A stretch of 34,832 nucleotides of DNA from assembly GCA_026391195.1 (NCBI GenBank), contig JAPLEI010000053.1:1-34832 (forward strand), in the 5' to 3' direction. This document shows positions 26,746 to 34,224 of the stretch, piece after piece (the stretch's first letter is position 1; each line of letters starts with the position of its first letter). The translations under genes were made by a program, and so were the position numbers. The notes beneath the pieces were generated by a model, which ran no database searches, was not told where the DNA came from, and saw only the letters and a list, made by a program, of their open reading frames with translations. The DNA is from Bacteroidota bacterium. Its GTDB lineage: Bacteria > Bacteroidota > Bacteroidia > Chitinophagales > Chitinophagaceae.

Positions 26746-27465
26746 ATGAATCTACTGTTAGACGCTACTTTCAAAGCGATTGAAAACAACAACTACGTTG
26801 CTTTCACATTTTTTGTAGGCACAATGGCTATGATGGCTGCTGCTGTCTTCTTTTTTATGGAGGTGAATAGCACAAGTAAAGAATGGCGGACATCCGTTTT
26901 GGTATCCGGTATCATTACTTTTATTGCTGCTGTACACTACTATTACATGCGTGGTTACAATCTGGAAACAGGTGCATCACCCGTATTCTTCCGTTATGTT
27001 GACTGGTTGTTGACTGTACCTTTGATGTGTGTTGAGTTCTACCTCATCACCAAAAAAGCTGGTGCAAAATCTAGTTTACTTTGGCAGTTGATTTTCTTAT
27101 CCGTAGTAATGCTGGTAACTGGTTACTTTGGTGAAGCCATTGATCAAGCACATAGCTGGCAGTGGGGTCTTGTTTCAGGTCTTGCCTATTTCGCCATTGT
27201 TTATTTGGTGTGGATGGGTGATGTTGCCAAACTGGCTGGTGCTGGTTCTCCTGCTGTTGCAAAAGCAGTTAAAACACTGGGTTGGTTTGTACTTGTTGGC
27301 TGGGCAATTTACCCAATTGGATATATCCAAGGAACTCCTGGAGGTTTATTTGGAATGAAAATGAACTTCGGACTTGACATGGATGTAATCTATAACATTG
27401 GTGATGCCATCAATAAAATCGGTTTCGGATTAGTTGTTTATGCTTTGAGCAGAAAAGAAGCGTAA
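26746..27465 (+). CDS. Proteorhodopsin/xanthorhodopsin-type light-driven proton pump
   Basis: This 239-residue seven-helix rhodopsin binds retinal and pumps protons out of the cell in light. Pump residues are all present: Asp86 (acceptor/counterion), Thr90 and Glu97 (donor) in helix C (RYVDWLLTVPLMCVEFYL), His64 partnering the counterion, Asp220 and the retinal Schiff-base Lys224 in helix G (GDAINKIGFG). Met94 sits at the PR-105 tuning site, usual in Bacteroidota and predicting green absorption. Gly141 aligns with xanthorhodopsin Gly156, so the helix-E window that lets a carotenoid antenna touch retinal may be open. Codons lean to GGT/GCT/GTT, unlike its neighbours, which fits high expression. 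crtY and blh follow. Confidence 0.97.
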   Translation: MNLLLDATFKAIENNNYVAFTFFVGTMAMMAAAVFFFMEVNSTSKEWRTSVLVSGIITFIAAVHYYYMRGYNLETGASPVFFRYVDWLLTVPLMCVEFYLITKKAGAKSSLLWQLIFLSVVMLVTGYFGEAIDQAHSWQWGLVSGLAYFAIVYLVWMGDVAKLAGAGSPAVAKAVKTLGWFVLVGWAIYPIGYIQGTPGGLFGMKMNFGLDMDVIYNIGDAINKIGFGLVVYALSRKEA

Positions 27466-27495
27466 TCTTCTAAATTTCTAATCTTACTATTTAGT

Positions 27496-27529
27496 ATGAA
27501 TAATGGGTGCCTCGGTACCCATTATTCAT
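27496..27529 (+). terminator. Perfect 13-bp inverted repeat between rhodopsin and crtY
   Basis: The left arm 27496-27508 and right arm 27517-27529 are exact reverse complements (13 bp) around an 8-base loop. The stem lies 30 bp after the rhodopsin stop and 8 bp before the crtY ATG at 27538. The tract after it is only weakly T-rich, so it may be a leaky terminator, an mRNA-stabilising 3' end for the rhodopsin message or a translational block of crtY. Confidence 0.7.
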
Positions 27530-27537
27530 TTATACCT

Positions 27538-28671
27538 ATGCGTACGCACTATCAATACATAATAGTTGGGGCCGGATGTGCCGGATTACAATTGGCAGTG
27601 GCATTGGTAAGAGAAAAAAATCTCTCCCTCGAATCGCTGCTGATAATAGAAGCCGCTGCTACCCACGAAGAAAAAACCTGGTGCTTCTGGTATCCAAAAA
27701 ATCATCTCTTTGAACACCTGGTTAAAAAAAGCTGGAAAAACATTGCCTTCTCTGCTCCGGGTGTTTCTGTAAAAGAAGACTTACAGTCTTTGCGATACCA
27801 GTATATTTCTAGCGTAGATTTTTATCAAGATCAACTTTTGGTATTGCAACAAGATAGTCGCGTAGATTTTTTGTTTGAGCCGGTACAAGCTATTTCGGCT
27901 GATTCCGGAATAAATCAGGTAGTTACTGCTAAAGGAAATAATTCCGCGGAATATATTTTTCATTCCCAACCCAGCTACCCAGTTTCCGAAAAACCTTTTC
28001 TATGGCAACACTTTTTAGGATGGGAAATAGAAACTGCAACCGATGTTTTTGATGTGGATACGGCCACGATGATGGACTTTTCTTTAACCGATACAACTCA
28101 TCCATTATTCTTTCATTACATCCTTCCCTTTTCATCTCGCCGAGCCTTGGTGGAGTGCACTTTTTTTTCGGTAAACCTTTGCGAAAAAGAAGTATACGAA
28201 CAATTGCTTACCCAGTATATAGCCAAACATATTCCTGTACCTTTTACCATACTTACTAAGGAAGTAGGCAAAATTCCTATGTCGCTTCCACCCAAAAAAC
28301 TAATAGCGGAATCTTCTACTATCATTCCCATTGGAACAGCTGCCGGATGTATCAAGGCATCTACCGGATACTCATTCACCCGATGCATGAAACATACGCA
28401 GGCCATTATGGGCTGGCTGAAAAAGGAAAACGAACTTCCTCATCCGGTTTCTGCTAAAAGATTTTTATTTTACGACCGTTTGTTTTTAACATTAATTCAG
28501 CGCTACCCTCAACAGATGCCGGGTATTTTTGCCAGTTTGTTTAAAAATAACCGCGTAGCTTTCATATTACAATTTTTAGCTGAGCAAACCAATCTATTGC
28601 AAGAAGCCCTTATTTTTATCCGCTTGCCCAAACGATATTTTATTAAAGTGTTGTTGAATCGTACCAAATGA
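27538..28671 (+). CDS. crtY: Lycopene beta-cyclase
   Basis: This 377-residue flavoprotein-like enzyme converts lycopene to beta-carotene, the substrate for the neighbouring dioxygenase. The N-terminal dinucleotide loop reads YIIVGAGCAGLQLA. The cyclase family motif EEKTWCFW appears at about 55-62. The C-terminal half has the conserved glycine-rich and substrate region IPIGTAAGCIKASTGYSF, typical of CrtY. An ATG at 27496 is in frame but lies inside the 13-bp hairpin and would prepend residues (NNGCLGTHYSFIP) without family match, so 27538 is preferred. Its stop overlaps blh by 4 bp. Carotenoid genes crtE, crtB and crtI are not in the window. Confidence 0.93.
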   Translation: MRTHYQYIIVGAGCAGLQLAVALVREKNLSLESLLIIEAAATHEEKTWCFWYPKNHLFEHLVKKSWKNIAFSAPGVSVKEDLQSLRYQYISSVDFYQDQLLVLQQDSRVDFLFEPVQAISADSGINQVVTAKGNNSAEYIFHSQPSYPVSEKPFLWQHFLGWEIETATDVFDVDTATMMDFSLTDTTHPLFFHYILPFSSRRALVECTFFSVNLCEKEVYEQLLTQYIAKHIPVPFTILTKEVGKIPMSLPPKKLIAESSTIIPIGTAAGCIKASTGYSFTRCMKHTQAIMGWLKKENELPHPVSAKRFLFYDRLFLTLIQRYPQQMPGIFASLFKNNRVAFILQFLAEQTNLLQEALIFIRLPKRYFIKVLLNRTK

Positions 28672-29630
28672 TAATCCACCTTTTTCGCCAACTGAAAGTG
28701 CAATTACTAATTACCGGATGTTTGCTGGTGTTGTGGGTTTTATTTTTTCCTCCTACCCAATCGGTTCAGTGGCTGTTTTTTCTCATCCTGATTATCGCTA
28801 CCGGCATCCCACATGGATCACTAGATTACTATATCGAACAATCGCAGGCTGCAATTTCGCATACCCGATTTTCTGCCTACCGATTTTTTGTTCGGTATCT
28901 CTTAAATATGTTCCTATATGCCTGTTGCTGGTATTGGTTGCCCACCGCTGCTTTTGTATTGTTCATCGGATTAACGGCCTATCATTTTGGAGAAATTGAC
29001 TGGCCCTTTCATCTTCCTGGAAAGATGAATAAGCTGTTGTTTTCCGCCATCGGATTATTCTTTATTGTTTTTACTATCACCACTCATATTTCAGATACAG
29101 CTCCCCTGCTGGCTACGCTGGTAGGTAATACAATTAATGAGAAATCATGGCTACTGTATGGTCCACTTTTTTGGGCGGGCGCTACTGCCGGACTAGCCCT
29201 GATGCTTTTGCTGGTGCCCATTTATCTGTATAGCAGTGGCATAAAAGTTAGTGCGATTGCAGGATGGTGTCTGCAAACCCTTTTGTGGTGTGTGTTTATC
29301 TATAAAATGCCCCTTTTTATTGGATTTGCTTTTTATTTTGGTGCCTGGCATTCATTGTTATCTTTTAATCTTATCCGAAACCAGTTGTCACTTCCCCCCA
29401 CCTATTCCGGTTGGGTGCAGTTAATTAAAAAAGCGCTGCCCTTTACCCTGCTGGCGCTGGCAGGTATTGCCCTACTTGTTTATTTTCAAATGTCTCGTTC
29501 GGAATTGAGTAGCAGTATAGCATATATTTTTATGGGAATTGCCATTCTCACCCTCCCTCACTTACAAGTGTTTACCCGTTTGGTAAGCTTTGTAAATTTT
29601 CGTTCCCCCGAACAAAAAAATCCTAGCTAG
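28668..29630 (+). CDS. blh: Beta-carotene 15,15'-dioxygenase (Brp/Blh family)
   Basis: This 320-residue multi-pass membrane protein cleaves beta-carotene to two molecules of retinal for the rhodopsin. It has the hydrophobic profile of the Brp/Blh family and its conserved segments: GIPHGSLDYY with His49, AYHFGEIDW with His106, FYFGAWHSL with His228 and LTLPHLQVF with His298. Iron-binding histidines are expected among these; I cannot fix each ligand by eye. The ATGA overlap with crtY makes crtY-blh a translationally coupled pair. The amine permease gene begins 41 bp downstream on the same strand. Confidence 0.94.
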   Translation: MIIHLFRQLKVQLLITGCLLVLWVLFFPPTQSVQWLFFLILIIATGIPHGSLDYYIEQSQAAISHTRFSAYRFFVRYLLNMFLYACCWYWLPTAAFVLFIGLTAYHFGEIDWPFHLPGKMNKLLFSAIGLFFIVFTITTHISDTAPLLATLVGNTINEKSWLLYGPLFWAGATAGLALMLLLVPIYLYSSGIKVSAIAGWCLQTLLWCVFIYKMPLFIGFAFYFGAWHSLLSFNLIRNQLSLPPTYSGWVQLIKKALPFTLLALAGIALLVYFQMSRSELSSSIAYIFMGIAILTLPHLQVFTRLVSFVNFRSPEQKNPS

Positions 29631-29634
29631 CCAC

Positions 29635-29668
29635 TTGTGGTGAATATGAATAATATGCGGTAATTTTC
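29635..29668 (+). promoter_or_regulatory. Possible promoter before the amine-utilisation operon
   Basis: TTG at 29635-29637 and TAATTTTC at 29661-29668, 23 bp apart, resemble the Bacteroidota promoter with one mismatch in the -7 box. The ATG at 29672 follows directly, so the message would be leaderless. The match is weak. Confidence 0.28.
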
Positions 29669-29671
29669 GGA

Positions 29672-30970
29672 ATGAAGGAAGCCCAATTAAAAAAATCGCT
29701 CACCCCAGTTTTACTATGGGCATTGGGCGTGGGATATGTGATTTCCGGGATGTATTTTGGCTGGAACCTCGGGTTAGCCAAAGGAGGCACCTATGGAATG
29801 CTGATAGCCATTGCCGGTGTAATTGTTTTGTATGGCTGCTTTACTTTTTCTTATGCCGAATTAGCAGGAGCCATCCCCAAAGCAGGTGGCGTATTCGATT
29901 ATGCTGCCCGGGCTTTTAATAAAGAAGCTGGCTTTGTGGCCGGCATGGCTCAATGGATTGAATTTGTATTGGCGCCTCCCGCCATTGCCATTGCAATAGG
30001 TACCTATCTGCACATTAGTTTTCCGGGCATTTCGGTTTCGGGTGCCGCCATTTTAGTATACCTGATTTTTACTGGTCTAAATATTTATGGTATCCGCGCA
30101 GCAGCCAGATTCGAATTGTTGATTACCCTATTGGCGGTTGCCGAATTACTGCTGTTTGCCGCACTTACCCTGCCTCATTTTTCAGTAGCAGCCTTTTCTA
30201 CAAAGTCTTTTGTGTTCGGATGGAGTGGTGTATTTGCTGCCCTGCCCTTTGCCATTTGGTTCTTCCTCGGTATTGAGGGCTTGGCCAATGTGTCTGAAGA
30301 ATGTGTTCATCCGCAGCGGGATATTGTGCGCGGATTTGGCAGTGCGCTTTTTACGCTGGTAGTTCTTTGCATGCTGGTATTTTTTTCTGCAGTGGGTGTG
30401 CAGGGATGGGAGGCTATTGTGAACCTACCCGATGGATCTACCTCCGATTCTCCGCTACCACTTGCTTTGGGTAAAATTGTTTCTACTACGCATGTTTATT
30501 ATCAGTTGTTGGTAGGCATCGGGCTATTTGGATTGCTGGCTTCTTTTCACGGCTTGTTGCTGGCCGGCGGACGGGCATCCTATGAAATGGGGAAAGTTGG
30601 TCAACTACCCGCATTACTGGGAAAAATACACCCAACTTTTCAAACACCCGCTACAGCCCTGGTGGTGAATGCAATTATTGGTATCGGTATTGTTCTTACC
30701 AACGCAACTGCCGAAATTATTACCCTCTCCGTGTTTGGCGCACTCACTCTTTATATTATTGCCATGCTCTCGGTGATAAAGTTAAGAAATCATGAACCCG
30801 GGTTAAATCGTCCCTTTCGAGTACCGGGTTATCCATTTACGCCTTATATTGCCTTGGTGCTGTCGGCATTCGCTTTACTGTCACTCATCTGGTACAATGC
30901 AACCCTGGCTATTGGATTTTTTTTGATAATGGGCTTTAGTTTTGTACTATATAAATGGAAATCATCATGA
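29672..30970 (+). CDS. APC-family permease, ethanolamine permease type
   Basis: This is a 432-residue, twelve-helix amino acid/polyamine/organocation transporter. The opening helices carry the segment GVGYVISGMYFGWNLGLAKGG, then SYAELAGAIPKAGGVFDYA and GMAQWIEFVLAPPAIA, which match the ethanolamine permease subfamily more closely than general amino acid carriers. RAAARFELLITLLAVAELLLF and GIEGLANVSEE also fit. Transport of ethanolamine or a similar small amine by proton symport is inferred from these motifs and from the operon. The ATGA overlap with the following glutamine-synthetase-like gene shows tight coupling, so substrate uptake and gamma-glutamylation are linked. Confidence 0.87.
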   Translation: MKEAQLKKSLTPVLLWALGVGYVISGMYFGWNLGLAKGGTYGMLIAIAGVIVLYGCFTFSYAELAGAIPKAGGVFDYAARAFNKEAGFVAGMAQWIEFVLAPPAIAIAIGTYLHISFPGISVSGAAILVYLIFTGLNIYGIRAAARFELLITLLAVAELLLFAALTLPHFSVAAFSTKSFVFGWSGVFAALPFAIWFFLGIEGLANVSEECVHPQRDIVRGFGSALFTLVVLCMLVFFSAVGVQGWEAIVNLPDGSTSDSPLPLALGKIVSTTHVYYQLLVGIGLFGLLASFHGLLLAGGRASYEMGKVGQLPALLGKIHPTFQTPATALVVNAIIGIGIVLTNATAEIITLSVFGALTLYIIAMLSVIKLRNHEPGLNRPFRVPGYPFTPYIALVLSAFALLSLIWYNATLAIGFFLIMGFSFVLYKWKSS

Positions 30971-32325
30971 CGAATCTATCTATTCTGGAAGCCGTTCAGG
31001 CGCATCCCGCCGGAAAAGTAAAAATTGCCGTATGTGATATCGATGGCGTTTTACGGGGGAAATATATTTCTACCGAAAAATTTCTTTCGGTGGCTTTGTC
31101 TGGACTAGGTTTTTGTGATGTAGTATTCGGTTGGGATATGGTTGACCAAGCCTATGATAATGGCAGCTTTACAGGATGGCATACCGGCTACCCCGATGCA
31201 AAAGTGGTAATCCGCCTAGAAACATATCGTACCATTCCCTGGGAAAATGATTTGCCTTTTTTTCTGGGTCAGTTTGTGAAGCCTACCGGTAAGCCACTCG
31301 AAATTTGTCCGGCACAATTGCTGCAATCTGTAATAGCACGTGCCAAAAAAGCCGGGTTCACGGCACAGTTTTCACAGGAATTTGAATGGTTTAATTTTTC
31401 CGAAAGTCCCGAAACCTTTGCTCAAAAAGAGGGTCGCGGCCTTACGCCCCTTACACCGGGTATGTTCGGTTATTCTATTTTACGCAGCACAGAAAAAAAC
31501 ACCTATCTCTCATCCTTGTTCAGCGGCTTATCTGCATTTCAGGTTCCGATAGAAGGATTGCATACAGAAACTGGTCCGGGTGTATACGAAGCGGCCATTC
31601 GCTATTCAGATGTGTTAACTGCCGCCGATCGCGCAGTGCTATTTAAAACTTCGGTAAAAGAAATTGCTCGGTTACATGGAGTGATGGCTACGTTTATGGC
31701 TAAAATCAGTGAGCATCTGCCGGGATGTAGTGGGCACGTTCATCAATCGCTTTGGGATGCATCTGGTAAGCAGAATTTATTTTACGATGCAAAAGATAAA
31801 AGCCACATGAGTGCGCTGATGAAAAGTTATATCGCCGGGCAACTCTATTGTTTACCACATATCTTGCCGCTGGTGGCGCCTACTATTAATTCGTATAAGC
31901 GTTTGGTAGAGGGGGCCTGGGCACCTACTACCGTAACCTGGGGCATTGATAATAGAACGGTAGCATTGCGTGCTTTACCAGGCAGCAGCAGTTCCTGTCG
32001 CCTCGAAACAAGGGTTGTAGGTAGTGATACCAATCCTTATCTGGCCATGGCTGCTTGTTTGGCTGCTGGTTTATATGGCATACAGCATCGCATGAAACTC
32101 AGCCAGCCTGCCTCTGTAGGTAATGGGTATCAGGATATCTCTAATGGTCGTTTCCCCAATTCTCTGGCTGCCGCTACTGCCATTATGAAAGAATCTTCCG
32201 TTGCCAAAGAATTGCTGGGCAAAACCTTTGTGCAACATTTTACAGAAACCCGTGAATGGGAAGTAAAGCAATATGCAAAAGCAGTTACCGATTGGGAAAC
32301 CCGCCGTTATTTCGAAATCATTTAA
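30967..32325 (+). CDS. Glutamine-synthetase-like gamma-glutamylamide ligase (PuuA/GlnA4/IpuC type)
   Basis: This 452-residue ligase of the glutamine synthetase superfamily joins glutamate to an amine using ATP. The beta-grasp start has AVCDIDGVLRGKYIS. The catalytic barrel has the metal ligands Glu138 and Glu140 (QEFEWF), His199-Glu201 to Glu208 (HTETGPGVYE), His257 (SGHVHQS), Arg312 (NSYKRLV) and Glu347-Arg349 (RLETRV). Divergence from true GlnA at the ammonia/adenylylation regions and the neighbours (amine permease, dehydrogenases, gamma-glutamyl hydrolase) mark it as catabolic. ATG 30967 fits the ATGA overlap with the permease; an earlier ATG at 30955 would add four residues. The amine is inferred to be ethanolamine or a related amino-alcohol; a polyamine is the alternative. 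Confidence 0.9.
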   Translation: MTNLSILEAVQAHPAGKVKIAVCDIDGVLRGKYISTEKFLSVALSGLGFCDVVFGWDMVDQAYDNGSFTGWHTGYPDAKVVIRLETYRTIPWENDLPFFLGQFVKPTGKPLEICPAQLLQSVIARAKKAGFTAQFSQEFEWFNFSESPETFAQKEGRGLTPLTPGMFGYSILRSTEKNTYLSSLFSGLSAFQVPIEGLHTETGPGVYEAAIRYSDVLTAADRAVLFKTSVKEIARLHGVMATFMAKISEHLPGCSGHVHQSLWDASGKQNLFYDAKDKSHMSALMKSYIAGQLYCLPHILPLVAPTINSYKRLVEGAWAPTTVTWGIDNRTVALRALPGSSSSCRLETRVVGSDTNPYLAMAACLAAGLYGIQHRMKLSQPASVGNGYQDISNGRFPNSLAAATAIMKESSVAKELLGKTFVQHFTETREWEVKQYAKAVTDWETRRYFEII

Positions 32326-32342
32326 TGTAATTCAATCATTTT

Positions 32343-33482
32343 ATGTCTGTAGTTCAATTTAATTTTCCAACCATTATCCGATTTGGTGCAGGGGCAGTTG
32401 ATGAAATGCCTGCTTTCCTTTTCGAACAAGGATGCCGCCGACCTTTATTAGTTACCGATGCAACCATTGCAGCACTACCTTTTTTTAAAAAAATAGTGGT
32501 GGACTTAGAAGCGGTTGGACTAGCCGTTTCTGTTTTTCACAACATCCATAAAAATCCGGTAAAGTCCGACGTGTATGCAGGCACCGACCAATATGATGCC
32601 AATCAGTGTGACGCTGTTATTGGTTTAGGAGGTGGTGCCGCTATTGATGTTGCTCGTGCCATTGTGTTACGGGTGCATCATCGCGAGGATCTTTTTAAGT
32701 ACGACGATTTGATTGGGGGTGATGTATATGTAACCGGTCCCGTTCCCCTATTTGTTACCGTACCAACCACCGCCGGCACGGGAAGTGAAGTTGGTCGTTC
32801 CGCCATTATTGCGGATGATGAAACTCATCAGAAAAAAATATTGTTCAGTCCTAAACTGCTGGCCATTCGTGTATTTGCCGATCCACAAGTAACCTTCGAT
32901 TTGCCTCCTGCCATTACAGCCGCAACAGGTATGGATGCGCTTACCCATAATATGGAGGCATTGCTGGCGAAAAACTATCATCCTATTTGTGAAGGCATAG
33001 CTTTGGAAGGGATCCGATTAATTGCCGGGTCATTGGCAACTGCAGTAAATGCACCCACACTGCAATCCCGCGCGGATATGTTATTGGCTTCTATGATGGG
33101 TGCCATTGCCTTTCAAAAAGGATTGGGCGTTGTTCACTCACTGGCTCATCCCATGTCGGCATTGTTAGATACCCATCATGGGTTAGCCAATGCGGTTAAT
33201 TTGCCGTATGGACTCGCATTTAATGCTGCTTGTGCGGCTGAAAAATTTGAACGGATGGCGCAGGTGTTGCCCATAGTACAAAAAGATGCTGCGGGTGTAA
33301 TTGAATGGGTTCGCAACCTCAATCAGCAAATCGGTATTCCTGCCAAATTGCGCGAAGTGGGCGTTCAGGAAACTCATTTGGAAACACTGGCACAACTGGC
33401 ACTGGAAGATTTTGCACATCCTAATAATCCGCAACCGGTTAGTTTGGATGATTTTCGTAAACTGTATGCAGCCGCATTCTAA
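32343..33482 (+). CDS. Iron-containing alcohol dehydrogenase
   Basis: This is a 379-residue group III (Fe-type) dehydrogenase oxidising an alcohol with NAD(P). The dinucleotide motif GGGAAIDVAR and the family block PTTAGTGSEV are clear. Metal ligands fit the pattern Asp198, His202 (MDALTHNMEA), His265 (HSLAHPM) and His279 (DTHHGLANAV). It sits 17 bp after the ligase and 3 bp before the hydrolase, so it is part of the same transcript. In a gamma-glutamyl-ethanolamide route it would make the glutamyl-aminoacetaldehyde, taking the place held by the FAD oxidase PuuB in putrescine catabolism, a role proposed here by inference. Confidence 0.92.
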   Translation: MSVVQFNFPTIIRFGAGAVDEMPAFLFEQGCRRPLLVTDATIAALPFFKKIVVDLEAVGLAVSVFHNIHKNPVKSDVYAGTDQYDANQCDAVIGLGGGAAIDVARAIVLRVHHREDLFKYDDLIGGDVYVTGPVPLFVTVPTTAGTGSEVGRSAIIADDETHQKKILFSPKLLAIRVFADPQVTFDLPPAITAATGMDALTHNMEALLAKNYHPICEGIALEGIRLIAGSLATAVNAPTLQSRADMLLASMMGAIAFQKGLGVVHSLAHPMSALLDTHHGLANAVNLPYGLAFNAACAAEKFERMAQVLPIVQKDAAGVIEWVRNLNQQIGIPAKLREVGVQETHLETLAQLALEDFAHPNNPQPVSLDDFRKLYAAAF

Positions 33483-33485
33483 TGT

Positions 33486-34205
33486 ATGAAGGATTCTATT
33501 GTTATAGGCATTACTTTTTCTACTACCCGATTTGAGTTTTATCCCCGCTGGGTAATTGGAAATGATCGGCAGATTCGTATTGTATTATTGTCGGCTCATT
33601 TATCTAATGCAGCTTTGTTAGATGAATGTGATGCGGTGGTGTTAACCGGCGGAACGGATATATATCCCTCTTTGTATAACAGCGAGCGACTCGATTATCC
33701 GCATGCGCCAAAAGATGGCTGGGATAATGCACGTGACCATTTTGAGGAAGCGATTTTCAAGCAGGCTTTGATTAAAAAAGTGCCCGTGCTTGCCATCTGC
33801 AGGGGATTGCAATTGGTGAATGCTAGCCTGGGCGGAACGTTATTGGCTGATTTAGAAGAAAGCGGAAAAAACAATCACCGCCGAATGGCCGACGCAGATG
33901 GAGAACATCTGGTGCAGCTTTCTCCGGGCTCCCAACTGGCGGGAATTGCACAAACTCAGCAGGCAATGATTAACAGTGCCCATCACCAGGCAGTTGATAG
34001 GGTAGCAGATGAATTGATGGTTAGTGGTATTTCACCTGATAATGTTATTGAAGCGCTGGAGTGGAAGGTACCTGCTAACCATGCTCCACTGCTGGCTGTT
34101 CAATGGCATCCGGAGCGGGTTGAGCAAGCAGATGCCGGTACGCTTTCAATCCCTATCAGAAATTGGTTGTTACATCAGGCACAGGTATTTCATGAAAATA
34201 AGTAA
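33486..34205 (+). CDS. Class I glutamine-amidotransferase-like gamma-glutamyl hydrolase (peptidase C26, PuuD-like)
   Basis: This 239-residue enzyme hydrolyses a gamma-glutamyl amide bond. The catalytic triad is visible: nucleophile Cys105 in AICRGLQLVNASLGG, and His208 and Glu210 in QWHPER. The early oxyanion strand LTGGTDIYPSLY and the NSAHHQAVD stretch are typical of the PuuD subgroup. In this operon it would release glutamate from the oxidised gamma-glutamyl intermediate, with glycine as the other product in the ethanolamine case. The start is 3 bp after the dehydrogenase stop, and an aldehyde dehydrogenase follows 19 bp later. Confidence 0.93.
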   Translation: MKDSIVIGITFSTTRFEFYPRWVIGNDRQIRIVLLSAHLSNAALLDECDAVVLTGGTDIYPSLYNSERLDYPHAPKDGWDNARDHFEEAIFKQALIKKVPVLAICRGLQLVNASLGGTLLADLEESGKNNHRRMADADGEHLVQLSPGSQLAGIAQTQQAMINSAHHQAVDRVADELMVSGISPDNVIEALEWKVPANHAPLLAVQWHPERVEQADAGTLSIPIRNWLLHQAQVFHENK

Positions 34206-34224
34206 GCAGTAAAATAAGTAAACT

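Noticed and set aside
27496-27537. In-frame upstream ATG giving a 391-residue crtY
   Set aside because: The added residues have no family match and the ATG is part of the 13-bp hairpin; the ATG at 27538 directly precedes the Rossmann strand.
29631-29642. Palindrome CCACTTGTGG after blh as a terminator
   Set aside because: The stem is 4 bp with a 2-base loop and no T run follows, so it cannot be supported as a terminator.
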